Shown piece by piece: positions 16,011 to 23,898 of a DNA stretch of 64,000 nucleotides. The notes beneath the pieces are model-generated. The model saw only the letters and a list, made by a program, of their open reading frames with translations, ran no database searches and was not told the origin of the DNA. The translations under genes were made by a program, and so were the position numbers. Origin of the DNA: DASZZZ01 sp036260375 (lineage in GTDB: Bacteria > Actinomycetota > CADDZG01 > WHSQ01). The stretch is taken from the NCBI GenBank assembly GCA_036260375.1, contig DASZZZ010000065.1, positions 1 to 64,000 on the forward strand. The letters run 5' to 3'. The stretch's first letter is position 1, and each line of letters opens with the position of its first letter.

Positions 16011-16820
16011 TCACACGAGCACGTAGAACAGCGGCCCCGCCACGATGCAGTAGAGCGCGAACGGGTACAGCGTGTTGGCGCGCAGGAACGCGATGAGCGC
16101 CGCGATCGCGGCGTAGGACGTCACGAGCGACGCCGCGAACCCCGCGACCGCGGCGCCGAGCCCGAGCGTGGCGTCGCCCGACACGTCCGGCGCCGACACG
16201 ACCGCGGCCCCCGCCAGCGCCGGGATCGACAGCAGGAACGCGAACCGAGCCGCGTCGTCGCGCGTCAGCGCGAGCGCGAGCCCCGCGCCGATCGTGGAGC
16301 CGGAGCGCGAGATGCCGGGCAGGATCGAGACCGCCTGCGCGACGCCGATGGCCGTCGCGTCGGCCGCGGTGATGTCCGCGGTACGCCGCAGGGCGGCTCC
16401 CGTGCGCGCCCGCGTCCGCTCGTGGTACGCGAGCGCAAGCTCGGCCCCCGCGAGGATGACCGCGGTGATGGCGAGCTGGACCGCGGCGGCGCGCGCGTCC
16501 TCGAACTGCCCCTCGAAGAAGTCGGCGAGCAGCACGCCGGCGAGGGCGGCGGGGACGGTTCCGATCGCGAGCGCGGCGAGCAGGCGGCGCGCGCCGCGAT
16601 CGCCCGCCCGAACGCCGCGCGCGAGGTCGACGAGATCGCCGGAGAAGTAGACGAGCAGCGCCAGAAGCGACGCCGCGTGCAGCAGGACGTCGAACGCCAG
16701 GCCCGGCTGGCGCCACCCGAGCAGCTCGGGAACGATCACGAGATGGCCCGACGAGGAGATCGGCACGAACTCCGTGAGGCCCTGGACGCTGCCGAGCACT
16801 ATTGCCTGGACGACCGACAC
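16011..16820 (-). CDS. uppP: Undecaprenyl-diphosphatase (UppP/BacA)
   Basis: A 269-residue integral membrane enzyme that converts undecaprenyl diphosphate to the monophosphate, recycling the lipid carrier for peptidoglycan synthesis; its overproduction gives bacitracin resistance in other bacteria. GLTEFVPISSSGH (about 14-26) holds the catalytic Glu/Ser region and LPGISRSGSTIG carries the catalytic Arg motif. About eight hydrophobic helices are visible. GTG 16820 follows TATGCT (16829-16834 on this strand) by 8 bases with no ribosome-binding site, so it looks leaderless. It converges on pmbA with an 11-base gap. Confidence 0.94.
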   Translation of the reverse strand: MSVVQAIVLGSVQGLTEFVPISSSGHLVIVPELLGWRQPGLAFDVLLHAASLLALLVYFSGDLVDLARGVRAGDRGARRLLAALAIGTVPAALAGVLLADFFEGQFEDARAAAVQLAITAVILAGAELALAYHERTRARTGAALRRTADITAADATAIGVAQAVSILPGISRSGSTIGAGLALALTRDDAARFAFLLSIPALAGAAVVSAPDVSGDATLGLGAAVAGFAASLVTSYAAIAALIAFLRANTLYPFALYCIVAGPLFYVLV

Positions 16821-17121
16821 GGCGGGGCAGCATAGCGGCGCGCCCGGCGCCGGGCGGCACGCACGCGTATTCTTGCGAAGCGAGCAGGAACGCGGGCGGA
16901 CGCGGCGAAGCTGGCGATGGGAGGTGCCATGCCGCGTCGTGAGAACCGCCGGCCGGACTCGCGGCGCGAGCGGCGACCCGCCTGCAGCACCCGACGACGA
17001 CCCATCACGAAGCCCCACCCCGTCCCTCGAAGCGGCCCCCATGCCCCGGGGGCCGCTTCGCGTGCGGCCGCCGGACGGGTGACGGATGCGCGGGCGATGG
17101 GCGCGGCCGTCGCGGCGCGCG
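16821..17121. other. Intergenic region between uppP and the FmdB-type gene
   Basis: About 300 bases without a supported gene. It holds the uppP -10 box at its left end and a strong hairpin at 17028-17060. A plus-strand ATG at 16929 behind GGGAGGTG opens an Arg-rich frame, but the frame runs through the hairpin and into the antisense of the next gene, so I do not call it. A short RNA ending at the hairpin is possible. Confidence 0.4.
17028..17060 (-). terminator. Perfect 13-bp hairpin after the FmdB-type gene
   Basis: Arms 17028-17040 and 17048-17060 pair perfectly around a 7-base loop. It lies 61 bases past the stop of the minus-strand FmdB-type gene and would separate it from uppP. There is no T-run on either strand, so it may also end a short plus-strand transcript. 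Confidence 0.6.
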
Positions 17122-17418
17122 TCAGGTGCTGGAGGCCTCGGTGCTGGGCTTGGTCTCGGTCTTCGTGGCCGGTTCGCTCTTGGCGGGCGCGCCGCTCTTG
17201 GCGGGACCGTCCGACGCCGGCTTCGCGGACGGCTTCGAGTCCTTGCGCGCGTCCGTCGCATAGAAGCCCGAGCCCTTGAAGACGATGCCGACCGGCGAGT
17301 ACAGCTTGCGCAGCTTGCCCCCGCAGTGCGGGCACACGTCGAGCGGGGGATCGTCGAATCCCTGGCGGGCCTCCGTGCGCTCGCCGCAGGCCGTGCAGGC
17401 GTACTCGTAGATCGGCAT
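17122..17418 (-). CDS. FmdB-family zinc-ribbon protein
   Basis: A 98-residue small regulatory-type protein. The N-terminal ~50 residues are the FmdB/CxxC_CxxC_SSSS domain: MPIYEYACTACG, then CPHCGG, four Cys that should bind one zinc, followed by SPVGIVFKGSGFY. After ~55 it is a low-complexity tail of Lys, Pro, Ser, Ala and Thr. FmdB was named from formamidase operons; the general role of the family is unknown. The start is ATG 17418, with no clear ribosome-binding site. It is divergent from the diguanylate cyclase gene. Confidence 0.9.
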   Translation of the reverse strand: MPIYEYACTACGERTEARQGFDDPPLDVCPHCGGKLRKLYSPVGIVFKGSGFYATDARKDSKPSAKPASDGPAKSGAPAKSEPATKTETKPSTEASST

Positions 17419-17528
17419 GGCGGCATCTTCTCACAGCGTCATGCGGCGACATGCTCCGGGAGTTGCTCACGAGACTCGGCCGCGTGGACATAAAGTGGGT
17501 AGGTCCGGGTGTCGACATCCCTAGAGAG

Positions 17529-19562
17529 ATGAGGGACATGTCCCTTCGGCGCCGCCTCACGCTCTTCTTCGTGCTCATCGTCATCGTGCCGCTCGCACTG
17601 GCCGGGTTCGCCGTCCAGCGAGTCGTCGCGAACGAGATGGCGCGGCGCGCCGCGGACGACCTCGAGCCGGCGCTCGACACGACCGTCGCCCTGTACCGCC
17701 GCGACGCCGGCGCGGCCGACGACCACCTCGCCCGTCTGCTCGTCGAGCCCGGGCGGCTCGCGCGTGTGCTGGAGTCCGGCCGACGCGCGGCGGCCGACGA
17801 CTACCTCGCCGGGAGCCTCGCCCGCGCGCGCGCGTTCGACTTCCTCGGCATCGTCGACCCGTCGGGGCGCGTGCTCGCATTCGCGCGCGCGTCGCGTCCG
17901 CAGCTCCTGCCGGGCGTCGGCGTGCCGGCCGCGACGAGGCTGGTGACGCCGCGGACGGGCCTCGGCCCGGGCTACGCACGCACGGTCTCGATCCCGCTCC
18001 AGGACGAGGGTGGTGGGCATGCCGGCACGCTCGTCGGCGGCGTGTGGCTCGACCACGGGTTCCTCGCGCAGCTCCCGCAGCAGGCGGGGGTCGAGTCGTC
18101 GCTCGCGTGGCGCGGACGCATCATCGCGACGACGCTGCCGCTCAACGCCCCGGCCCCCGTCGACGTGCGGCCGGGCGAGCTCGGCGAGGTCGCGCTCGAG
18201 GACGGGTCGACCGCCGCGGCGCGGGCGCTGTCGGACGACCTCGTGGTGCTCGCGTCGACGCCCACCGAGCCCGTTGACCACCTGTCGCGCAACGTCCTCG
18301 TGTCGGTCCTCACGCTGCTTGCCCTCGTCCTGGCGGGGACCTTCGTGCTCGCGTGGTTCCTGTCGCGCCTCATCACGCATCCGCTCGAGGAGCTCGCAGC
18401 GGGCGCGCGCGCGATCGCCGACGGTCGGTTCGACTACGCCATCCCCGTCCGCTCCAACGACGAGGTCGGGCGGCTCGCGACGGTCTTCAACGAGATGACC
18501 GAGCGTCTGCACGCGACGATCAGCGAGCTGTCGTCGTCGCGCGACCAGCTGGCGCGCGCGGTCCGGCGCGTCGGCGAGACGCTGCGCGCGACGCACGACA
18601 TGGGCGACCTGCGCGCGTCGATCCTCAACGTCGCCGCCGACGCGGTCGGAGCGGACGCCGCCGCCCTGTGGCTGTTCACGCCGACGCGCGACGAGCTCTA
18701 CATCGCGCTGACGCGCGGCCTCGACGAGTCGACGCAGGCGCGCGTTCGCGTCGGCGACGGGATCGCGGGGCTCGTCGCCGAGCGCGGCAGGACCGTGCTC
18801 GCGCCGCGGCCCGACGGCGCGCCGAAGCGGGCGCGCGTCGAGCCGCCGTTCGAGTCGACGATCGCGGTTCCGCTCTACACGCAGGACCGCGTCACCGGCG
18901 TCCTGACGCTGTGGCGCACCGCGGACCGCCCGCGCTTCACCGAGGAGGATCTCGGCACGGCTGTGTTCCTCAGCGAGCAGGGCGGCGTCGCGATCGAGAA
19001 CGTCCTGCTGCACGAGGAGGCGCAGAGACTGTCGCTGACCGACGGGCTCACCGGCGTGTGGAACCGGCGCTTCGTGCAGATGCAGTTCCGCCAGACCTTC
19101 GCTACCGCGACGCGCTTCGGCCGGCCGTTCAGCATCCTCATGCTCGACCTCGACCGCTTCAAGCACGTCAACGACACCTTCGGTCATCAGCGCGGCGACG
19201 CGGTGCTGGTCGAGTTCGCCCAGCGCGTCAGCGGCGTCCTGCGCGAGATCGACACGTTCGGTCGCTACGGCGGCGAGGAGTTCGTGTGTCTGCTCGCCGA
19301 GACGGACGTCGAGGGCGCCCGCGCGACGGCGGAGAAGGTGCGCCACGTGATCCGCTCCGAGCCGTTCGGGGGGCCGGGCGAGCGGGGGATCGGCCTCACG
19401 GTGTCGATCGGCGTCGCGTCGTATCCCGAGCACGGCGACTCGTTCCGCTCGCTGGTGGAGAGCGCCGACAGCGCGCTGTACGTCGCGAAGCAGGAGGGCC
19501 GCGACCGCGTCTACGTCGCCGGGGGGCCGGAGAAACAGGAGAAGCTCAAGCTCGCGACGTGA
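17529..19562 (+). CDS. Membrane sensor diguanylate cyclase (HAMP-GAF-GGDEF)
   Basis: A 677-residue protein that should make cyclic di-GMP in response to an outside signal. Order: transmembrane helix at ~10-30 (LTLFFVLIVIVPLALAGFAV); an extracytoplasmic sensor to ~250; a second helix at ~254-278; a HAMP linker (THPLEELAAGARAIADG); a GAF-type domain at ~370-495; and a GGDEF domain from ~505 with LTDGLTGVWNRRF and the active-site GGEEF near 580. No EAL domain is present. Starts at ATG 17529 or 17538 are both possible; GAGGG lies between them, so the start is uncertain by three residues. It is one of two signs of global signalling in the window, with csrA. Confidence 0.92.
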   Translation: MRDMSLRRRLTLFFVLIVIVPLALAGFAVQRVVANEMARRAADDLEPALDTTVALYRRDAGAADDHLARLLVEPGRLARVLESGRRAAADDYLAGSLARARAFDFLGIVDPSGRVLAFARASRPQLLPGVGVPAATRLVTPRTGLGPGYARTVSIPLQDEGGGHAGTLVGGVWLDHGFLAQLPQQAGVESSLAWRGRIIATTLPLNAPAPVDVRPGELGEVALEDGSTAAARALSDDLVVLASTPTEPVDHLSRNVLVSVLTLLALVLAGTFVLAWFLSRLITHPLEELAAGARAIADGRFDYAIPVRSNDEVGRLATVFNEMTERLHATISELSSSRDQLARAVRRVGETLRATHDMGDLRASILNVAADAVGADAAALWLFTPTRDELYIALTRGLDESTQARVRVGDGIAGLVAERGRTVLAPRPDGAPKRARVEPPFESTIAVPLYTQDRVTGVLTLWRTADRPRFTEEDLGTAVFLSEQGGVAIENVLLHEEAQRLSLTDGLTGVWNRRFVQMQFRQTFATATRFGRPFSILMLDLDRFKHVNDTFGHQRGDAVLVEFAQRVSGVLREIDTFGRYGGEEFVCLLAETDVEGARATAEKVRHVIRSEPFGGPGERGIGLTVSIGVASYPEHGDSFRSLVESADSALYVAKQEGRDRVYVAGGPEKQEKLKLAT

Positions 19563-19645
19563 GCCGGGGGCCGCGTCGAGCGCCCTAGACTCCTCCCGGA
19601 CGTTCCGGCGCTCCCCGCACGCGACGCGAAAGGACGGTGCGAGAC

Positions 19646-20530
19646 GTGGCAGTGCGCAAGGCGGTCATTCCCGCGGCCGGCCTCGGCACGCGCTTCCTGC
19701 CGGCGACCAAGGCCCAGGCCAAGGAGATGCTGCCGGTCGTCGACAAGCCGCAGGTGCAGTACGCGGTCGAGGAGGCGGTGCGCGCCGGCATGGACGACGT
19801 GCTGCTCGTTACGAGCCGCGGGAAGGGCGCGTTGGAGGACCACTTCGACCGCGCCGGGGAGCTCGAGGCGCGCTTGGAGGCGTCGGGCAAGCTCGACGAG
19901 CTCGAGGAGATACGCGCGCTGACACGGCTCGCGCGCGTCCACTCCGTGCGCCAGAACGAGCCCCTCGGCTTCGGCCACGCCGTGGCGCAGGCGCGCTCGC
20001 ACGTCGGCGGGGAGCCGTTCGCGGTGCTCGTCCCAGACGAGATCGTGCCCGTGCCGCTGCCCGGCGAGCCCGCGCTGATGCAGCGCTTGGTAGAGATCCA
20101 CGAGGAGACCGGCGGGAGCGTCGTCGCGGTCCAGGAGGTCGCGATGGAAGACGTGTCCGCGTACGGCGTCGTCACTCCGGAGCCGTTTCGCGGCGACGTC
20201 GTGCGCGTCGCGGAGATCGTCGAGAAGCCGGCGCCGCAGGACGCCGCGTCGAACCTCGCGTCGCGCGGGCGCTACCTCCTGGCCCCCGAGCTGTTCGACG
20301 CCCTCGACCGCACGACGCCGGGCGTCGGCAACGAGATCCAGCTGACCGACGCGATCAACGAGCTCGCCAAGACGCATCCGGTGTACGCGTACGTCTACCG
20401 CGGGCCGATCTTCGACGTCGGCAAGAAGCTCGACTACGTCAAGGCGACCGTGCAGCTCGCGCTGCGTCGAGACGACCTCGCCAAGCCGGTGCGCGAGTTC
20501 CTCGCGGAGCTCGTCGCGCGCTTCGAGTAG
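19646..20530 (+). CDS. galU: UTP-glucose-1-phosphate uridylyltransferase
   Basis: A 294-residue nucleotidyltransferase that makes UDP-glucose from UTP and glucose 1-phosphate for glycan synthesis. VIPAAGLGTRFLPATKAQ is the nucleotide-binding signature, followed by KEMLPVVDKPQVQYAVEEA; VPDEIVPV carries the metal-binding Asp, and VEKPAPQ and GVGNEIQLTDAI are typical of GalU. The start is GTG 19646, about 11 bases after AAAGGA; GTG codons at 19637 and 19652 are alternatives. A TAGACT box at 19588-19593 would give a leader of about 50 bases. moeA follows after two bases, so they are co-transcribed. Confidence 0.95.
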   Translation: MAVRKAVIPAAGLGTRFLPATKAQAKEMLPVVDKPQVQYAVEEAVRAGMDDVLLVTSRGKGALEDHFDRAGELEARLEASGKLDELEEIRALTRLARVHSVRQNEPLGFGHAVAQARSHVGGEPFAVLVPDEIVPVPLPGEPALMQRLVEIHEETGGSVVAVQEVAMEDVSAYGVVTPEPFRGDVVRVAEIVEKPAPQDAASNLASRGRYLLAPELFDALDRTTPGVGNEIQLTDAINELAKTHPVYAYVYRGPIFDVGKKLDYVKATVQLALRRDDLAKPVREFLAELVARFE

Positions 20531-20532
20531 CC

Positions 20533-21774
20533 GTGCTCTCGGTCGACGAGGCCCGCGCGCGCGTGCTCGACTCCGTCGAGCCGCTCGAGCCGCTCGACGT
20601 GCTCGTAGCGGATGCGCTCGGCCTCGTCCTCGCCGACGACCTGCGCGCGCCGCACCCGCTCCCTCGCTTCGACAACTCGGCGATGGACGGTTACGCCCTT
20701 CGAGCCGCAGACGCCACCGGCGCGTCGGAGGACGCGCCGGTGGTCCTCGAGGTGGTGGGCGAGGTGCGCGCGGGAACCGCGGGCGACGTCGACGTCCGTC
20801 CCGGCACCGCGGCGCGAATCATGACCGGCGCGCCGCTCCCGCGCGGCGCCGACGCAGTCGTCGCACTCGAGCAGGCGTCGGAGCGCGGCGGACGCGTCGA
20901 GGTGCGCGCGCCGGCGCCGCCGGGCCGCCACGTCCGGCCCGCGGGCGACGACCTCCCCGCCGGCGCGCCGCTCGTCGACGCGGGCGTGGAGCTCGGGCCG
21001 GGCGAGCTCGCGCTGCTGGCTTCGACCGGCATGTCGCCGCTGCGCGCGCGCCGGGGGCCGCGCGTCGCGGTCCTCGTGACGGGCGACGAGCTCGTCGCAC
21101 CCGAACGGGCACCGGGGCCCGGACAGATCCGCGACTCCAACTCCGTGGCCCTGCGCGCCCTGGTGGCCGAGGCCGGCGGCGAGCCGATCGTGCTCGACGC
21201 CGTGCCCGACGACGTCGACGCGACGCGCGCCGCCTTTCGCCGCGCCGCCGAGGGCTCCGACCTCGTGGTGTCGTCGGGTGGCGTCGCCGTCGGCCGCTAC
21301 GACTTCGTCAAGGACGTCGTCGGCGAGCTGGGACGCGTCGACCTGTGGCGCGTCGCGATGCAGCCCGGCAAGCCCGTCGTCCTGGGCGCGATCGGCACGA
21401 CGCCGTTCCTCGGCCTTCCGGGCAATCCCGTGTCGATCCACGTCTGCTTCGAGCAGTTCGCGCGCCCGGCGATCCGCAAGATGCGCGGCTGCGCGCAGCT
21501 GCTGCGGCCGGTGATCGAGGCGACGCTGACCGAGCCGCTCGAGAAGACGCCGGGACGCCTGCACTTCGTACGCGTACGGCTGTCGTGGGAGGGCGGGACG
21601 TGGCACGCGACGCCGACCGGCCCGCAAGGGTCGCACGTGCAGTCGAGCCTCGTCGGATGTCACGGCGTCGCGCGCTTCGACGCGGCCGCGACGTCGCTCG
21701 CCGCCGGCGACCGCGTCGTGGCCGAGGTGTGGCGCCTGCCCGGCGACGCCCTCCCGACGCGCAGCCCGTCGTGA
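20533..21774 (+). CDS. moeA: Molybdopterin molybdenumtransferase
   Basis: A 413-residue enzyme that inserts molybdate into adenylated molybdopterin. RFDNSAMDGYALRA near residue 40 is the MoeA N-terminal signature, PAGDDL marks domain III, and the MoCF-like domain shows TGDELV, GQIRDSNS, SSGGVAVGRYDF and GLPGNPVS. It starts at GTG 20533, two bases after the galU stop, and its stop overlaps the moaC start by 4 bases. Placement with moaC shows a molybdenum-cofactor unit; no molybdoenzyme is encoded in this window. Confidence 0.95.
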   Translation: MLSVDEARARVLDSVEPLEPLDVLVADALGLVLADDLRAPHPLPRFDNSAMDGYALRAADATGASEDAPVVLEVVGEVRAGTAGDVDVRPGTAARIMTGAPLPRGADAVVALEQASERGGRVEVRAPAPPGRHVRPAGDDLPAGAPLVDAGVELGPGELALLASTGMSPLRARRGPRVAVLVTGDELVAPERAPGPGQIRDSNSVALRALVAEAGGEPIVLDAVPDDVDATRAAFRRAAEGSDLVVSSGGVAVGRYDFVKDVVGELGRVDLWRVAMQPGKPVVLGAIGTTPFLGLPGNPVSIHVCFEQFARPAIRKMRGCAQLLRPVIEATLTEPLEKTPGRLHFVRVRLSWEGGTWHATPTGPQGSHVQSSLVGCHGVARFDAAATSLAAGDRVVAEVWRLPGDALPTRSPS

Positions 21775-22238
21775 CGAGCGAGCGTCATCCCGAGGCCGAC
21801 GCTCGCATGGTCGACGTCGGCGACAAGGACGTCACCCGGCGGGAGGCCGTGGCGGCCGGGCTCGTACGCATGTCGCCCGCGACGCGCGCGCTCGTGACGG
21901 AGCGCCGGCTGCCGAAGGGCGACGCGCTGGAGGTCGCGCGCGTCGCCGGGATCATGGCCGCGAAGCGGACGTGGGAGCTCGTGCCGCTGTGCCATCCGAT
22001 CGCGCTCGACGCCGTCGACGTGACGTTCGATCACCACGACGACGGCATCGCGGTGACCGCGACCGCGCGCGCCGAGCAGCGCACCGGCGTGGAGATGGAG
22101 GCGCTTACCGCGGTCGCCGTGGCGGCGCTGACGATCTACGACATGGTCAAGGGCACCGAGCGCGGCGTCGAGGTCACGTCCGTGCGCCTGCTGCGCAAGA
22201 CCGGGGGCCGCTCCGGGACGTGGGAGCGAGGCGAATAG
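21771..22238 (+). CDS. moaC: Cyclic pyranopterin monophosphate synthase
   Basis: A 155-residue enzyme that, with MoaA, converts GTP to cyclic pyranopterin monophosphate in molybdenum-cofactor synthesis. ARMVDVGDKDVTRREAVA, the LCHPIALD loop, and MEALTAVAVAALTIYDMVK are the family hallmarks, including the conserved active-site Lys and Asp. GTG 21771 overlaps the moeA stop as GTGA; starting at ATG 21807 would remove the usual N-terminal strand, so the GTG is preferred. It is followed by a convergent small DUF4177 gene 12 bases away. Confidence 0.95.
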   Translation: MTSERHPEADARMVDVGDKDVTRREAVAAGLVRMSPATRALVTERRLPKGDALEVARVAGIMAAKRTWELVPLCHPIALDAVDVTFDHHDDGIAVTATARAEQRTGVEMEALTAVAVAALTIYDMVKGTERGVEVTSVRLLRKTGGRSGTWERGE

Positions 22239-22250
22239 CGCGCGGCCGGA

Positions 22251-22403
22251 TCAGGACTTCGGCCGCTTGAGGTAGCCGGTCGTGCCGGTCGCCTGGCTCT
22301 CGACTACCTGCACCAGCTCCCATCCCTCCTCGCCCCACTGGTTGAGGATCTCCTGGAGGGCGTGCGAGATGAGCGGCACGGTCGCGTACTCCCACTTCTG
22401 CAT
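22251..22403 (-). CDS. DUF4177-like small protein
   Basis: A 50-residue protein reading MQKWEYATVPL and then LNQWGEEGWELVQVVE, the pattern of DUF4177 (KWEY near the start, N-x-x-G-x-x-GWELV in the middle). Function unknown; such proteins are small single-domain alpha/beta folds. ATG 22403 is preceded by GGAGG at 7-8 bases, which supports real translation despite the short length. It converges on moaC and is divergent from the DUF192 gene. Confidence 0.8.
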   Translation of the reverse strand: MQKWEYATVPLISHALQEILNQWGEEGWELVQVVESQATGTTGYLKRPKS

Positions 22404-22495
22404 GACGAGGACCTCCTCCGCGCGCGGCGGGTTCGTGGATTCGTCGTCGCGCCGCGCGCCCTCGCGGCGGCGCGAACGGCCGCTAACCTATCGCA

Positions 22496-22858
22496 GTGCC
22501 CGAGCGCATCGTCGTCTCGTCGACCGGTCGCGTCGTCGCGACCGACGTGCGTCGGGCGCGCACGCGCGTCGAACGCGCGCGGGGGCTGCTCGGCGCCTCT
22601 CTCGACCGCGACGCCGCGCTCGTCATCGAGCCGTGCAGGCAGGTCCACACGTTCGGCATGCGCTACGAGATCGACGTCGCCTTCTGCGACGCGAGCTGGG
22701 TCGTCGTCCACGTCGTGCGCGGGCTCCGCCCCGGCCGCGTGACCCGCTTCGTGCGCGCGGCGCGCCGCGCGATCGAGCTGCCGAGCGGCGCGCTGGGGGC
22801 CGACGTCGTGCCCGGGTGCGCTCTGGACGTCGCGCCGGTCGCGCTCGGGGACGGCTAG
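22496..22858 (+). CDS. DUF192 family protein
   Basis: A 120-residue protein of the DUF192 fold. Typical features are RARGLLGA near residue 28 and VHTFGMRYEIDVAFCD near 50, followed by a strand pair and the ending PSGALGADVVPGCAL. The biochemical role of the family is not established. There is no signal peptide. GTG 22496 lies 6 bases after TAACCT (22484-22489) with no ribosome-binding site, so it is probably leaderless. It converges on the flavin reductase gene with 7 bases between stops. Confidence 0.85.
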   Translation: MPERIVVSSTGRVVATDVRRARTRVERARGLLGASLDRDAALVIEPCRQVHTFGMRYEIDVAFCDASWVVVHVVRGLRPGRVTRFVRAARRAIELPSGALGADVVPGCALDVAPVALGDG

Positions 22859-22865
22859 ACGCGCG

Positions 22866-23336
22866 TCATGCGAGGGAGCGGTAGCCGCGGTCGAAGTAGA
22901 GGAGCGGGCGGCCGGAGCGCGCGTCGCACGCGACGACCGTTCCGAACACGACGTCGTGGTCGCCGGCCCGCACGACCTCCGAGACCTCGCACTCGATCCA
23001 CGCCAGCGCGCCGTCGAGCAGCGGAGCGCCGCCGACGCCGCGCCGGGGGCCGAGGCCGTCGAAGGACTTTGCGCCGTGCACCGCGAACGCGCGCGCGACG
23101 TCCTCCTGCTGCGACGTCAGCACGTTGACGACGAACGAGCCGGCGCGCGTGACGTACCCGTGGGTATGCGTCGACCGCTCCAGGCACACGAGCACGAGCG
23201 GAGGGTCGAGCGACACGGACGCGAACGCGGTCGCGGTCATGCCGTGGAGCTCGCCGTCGCACGAGACCGTCACGACCGTCACGCCGCTGGCGAACTTGCG
23301 GAGCGCGTCCTTCAGCTCGTCGGGGGCGACCGCCAT
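22866..23336 (-). CDS. Flavin reductase-like FMN-binding protein
   Basis: A 156-residue flavin-reductase-domain protein. RKFASGVTVVTV, GMTATAFASVSLDPPLVLVC and GSFVVNVLTSQQ are the FMN-binding signature segments of the HpaC/NtaB type. Such enzymes supply reduced flavin to two-component monooxygenases, but no monooxygenase partner lies nearby. The ATG start is 10 bases after the stop of the 66-residue gene, so they form one unit. Some members are FMN-binding redox proteins rather than reductases, so the activity is inferred. Confidence 0.9.
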   Translation of the reverse strand: MAVAPDELKDALRKFASGVTVVTVSCDGELHGMTATAFASVSLDPPLVLVCLERSTHTHGYVTRAGSFVVNVLTSQQEDVARAFAVHGAKSFDGLGPRRGVGGAPLLDGALAWIECEVSEVVRAGDHDVVFGTVVACDARSGRPLLYFDRGYRSLA

Positions 23337-23346
23337 GGACGCCCCG

Positions 23347-23547
23347 TCACTCCGGCAGCTCGTCCATGCCGGTCATGAACGTGCGGTGCGGCAGGAACAG
23401 CCAGAAGCCGGGGCCCGAGTCGCCGCGCTCGGCGACGAAGCGCAGCGCGTCGGCGCTCGGCCCCTCGCCGCTGCCGTGCACGCGCACCGCGCCGCGGCGC
23501 TCGAGCTCCTCGACGAGGTCCTGCGTCGGGTGACCCTCGATCTCCAC
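23347..23547 (-). CDS. Small hypothetical protein (66 residues)
   Basis: Sixty-six residues with no recognised family: a helical start (HPTQDLVEELERRGAVRV) and a hydrophobic, aromatic end (GFWLFLPHRTFMTGMDELPE) that might form a beta-hairpin. GTG 23547 lies 6 bases after TAGACT (23554-23559 on this strand) with no ribosome-binding site, a leaderless arrangement, and the box overlaps the stop codon of the upstream membrane-protein gene. It precedes the flavin reductase by 10 bases and may be co-transcribed with it. Confidence 0.7.
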   Translation of the reverse strand: MEIEGHPTQDLVEELERRGAVRVHGSGEGPSADALRFVAERGDSGPGFWLFLPHRTFMTGMDELPE

Positions 23548-23556
23548 GGCGGCAGT

Positions 23557-23898
23557 CTAGTGCGCGCCCGGCGCACCACTGCCGCGCCGCGCGCCCCGTC
23601 TCGGGTACGCGTCGCGGGCCGCGGCGAACACCGCGATCGACGCGCACGTCATGAACGCGACGACCGCGAGCACGAACACCGTCATCGGATAGCGACGCGT
23701 GTCACCCGGCCAGCCGACGGTCACGAACAGCAGCATGGCGGCGATGCCGACGAGCGCCGACACCGCCATCCCGGCGATGGCGAGCCCGTGAAGCCGTCCC
23801 GGCCGGCCGGGCGGTGGGGGCGGCGGGGGGTCGACTCCGACGTCCGGCCGCAGCGGGACGACGCGCCCTTCGTCGCGGTCGTCCGGAGCCGCGCTCAC
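23557..23898 (-). CDS. Small membrane protein with two transmembrane segments
   Basis: A 113-residue protein. The N-terminal ~40 residues are charged with a run of seven Pro (DPPPPPPPGRPGR), followed by two hydrophobic helices: LAIAGMAVSALVGIAAMLLF and MTVFVLAVVAFMTCASIAVF. The C-terminus is basic. No family is recognised. GTG 23898 overlaps the stop of the aminopeptidase gene as GTGA, so it is translationally coupled to pepA, though a functional link is not evident. Confidence 0.75.
   Translation of the reverse strand: MSAAPDDRDEGRVVPLRPDVGVDPPPPPPPGRPGRLHGLAIAGMAVSALVGIAAMLLFVTVGWPGDTRRYPMTVFVLAVVAFMTCASIAVFAAARDAYPRRGARRGSGAPGAH

Noticed and set aside
16929..17279. Arg-rich plus-strand frame with a good ribosome-binding site between uppP and the FmdB-type gene
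   Set aside because: It runs through a strong hairpin and into antisense of a recognised gene; kept only as a possible short RNA.
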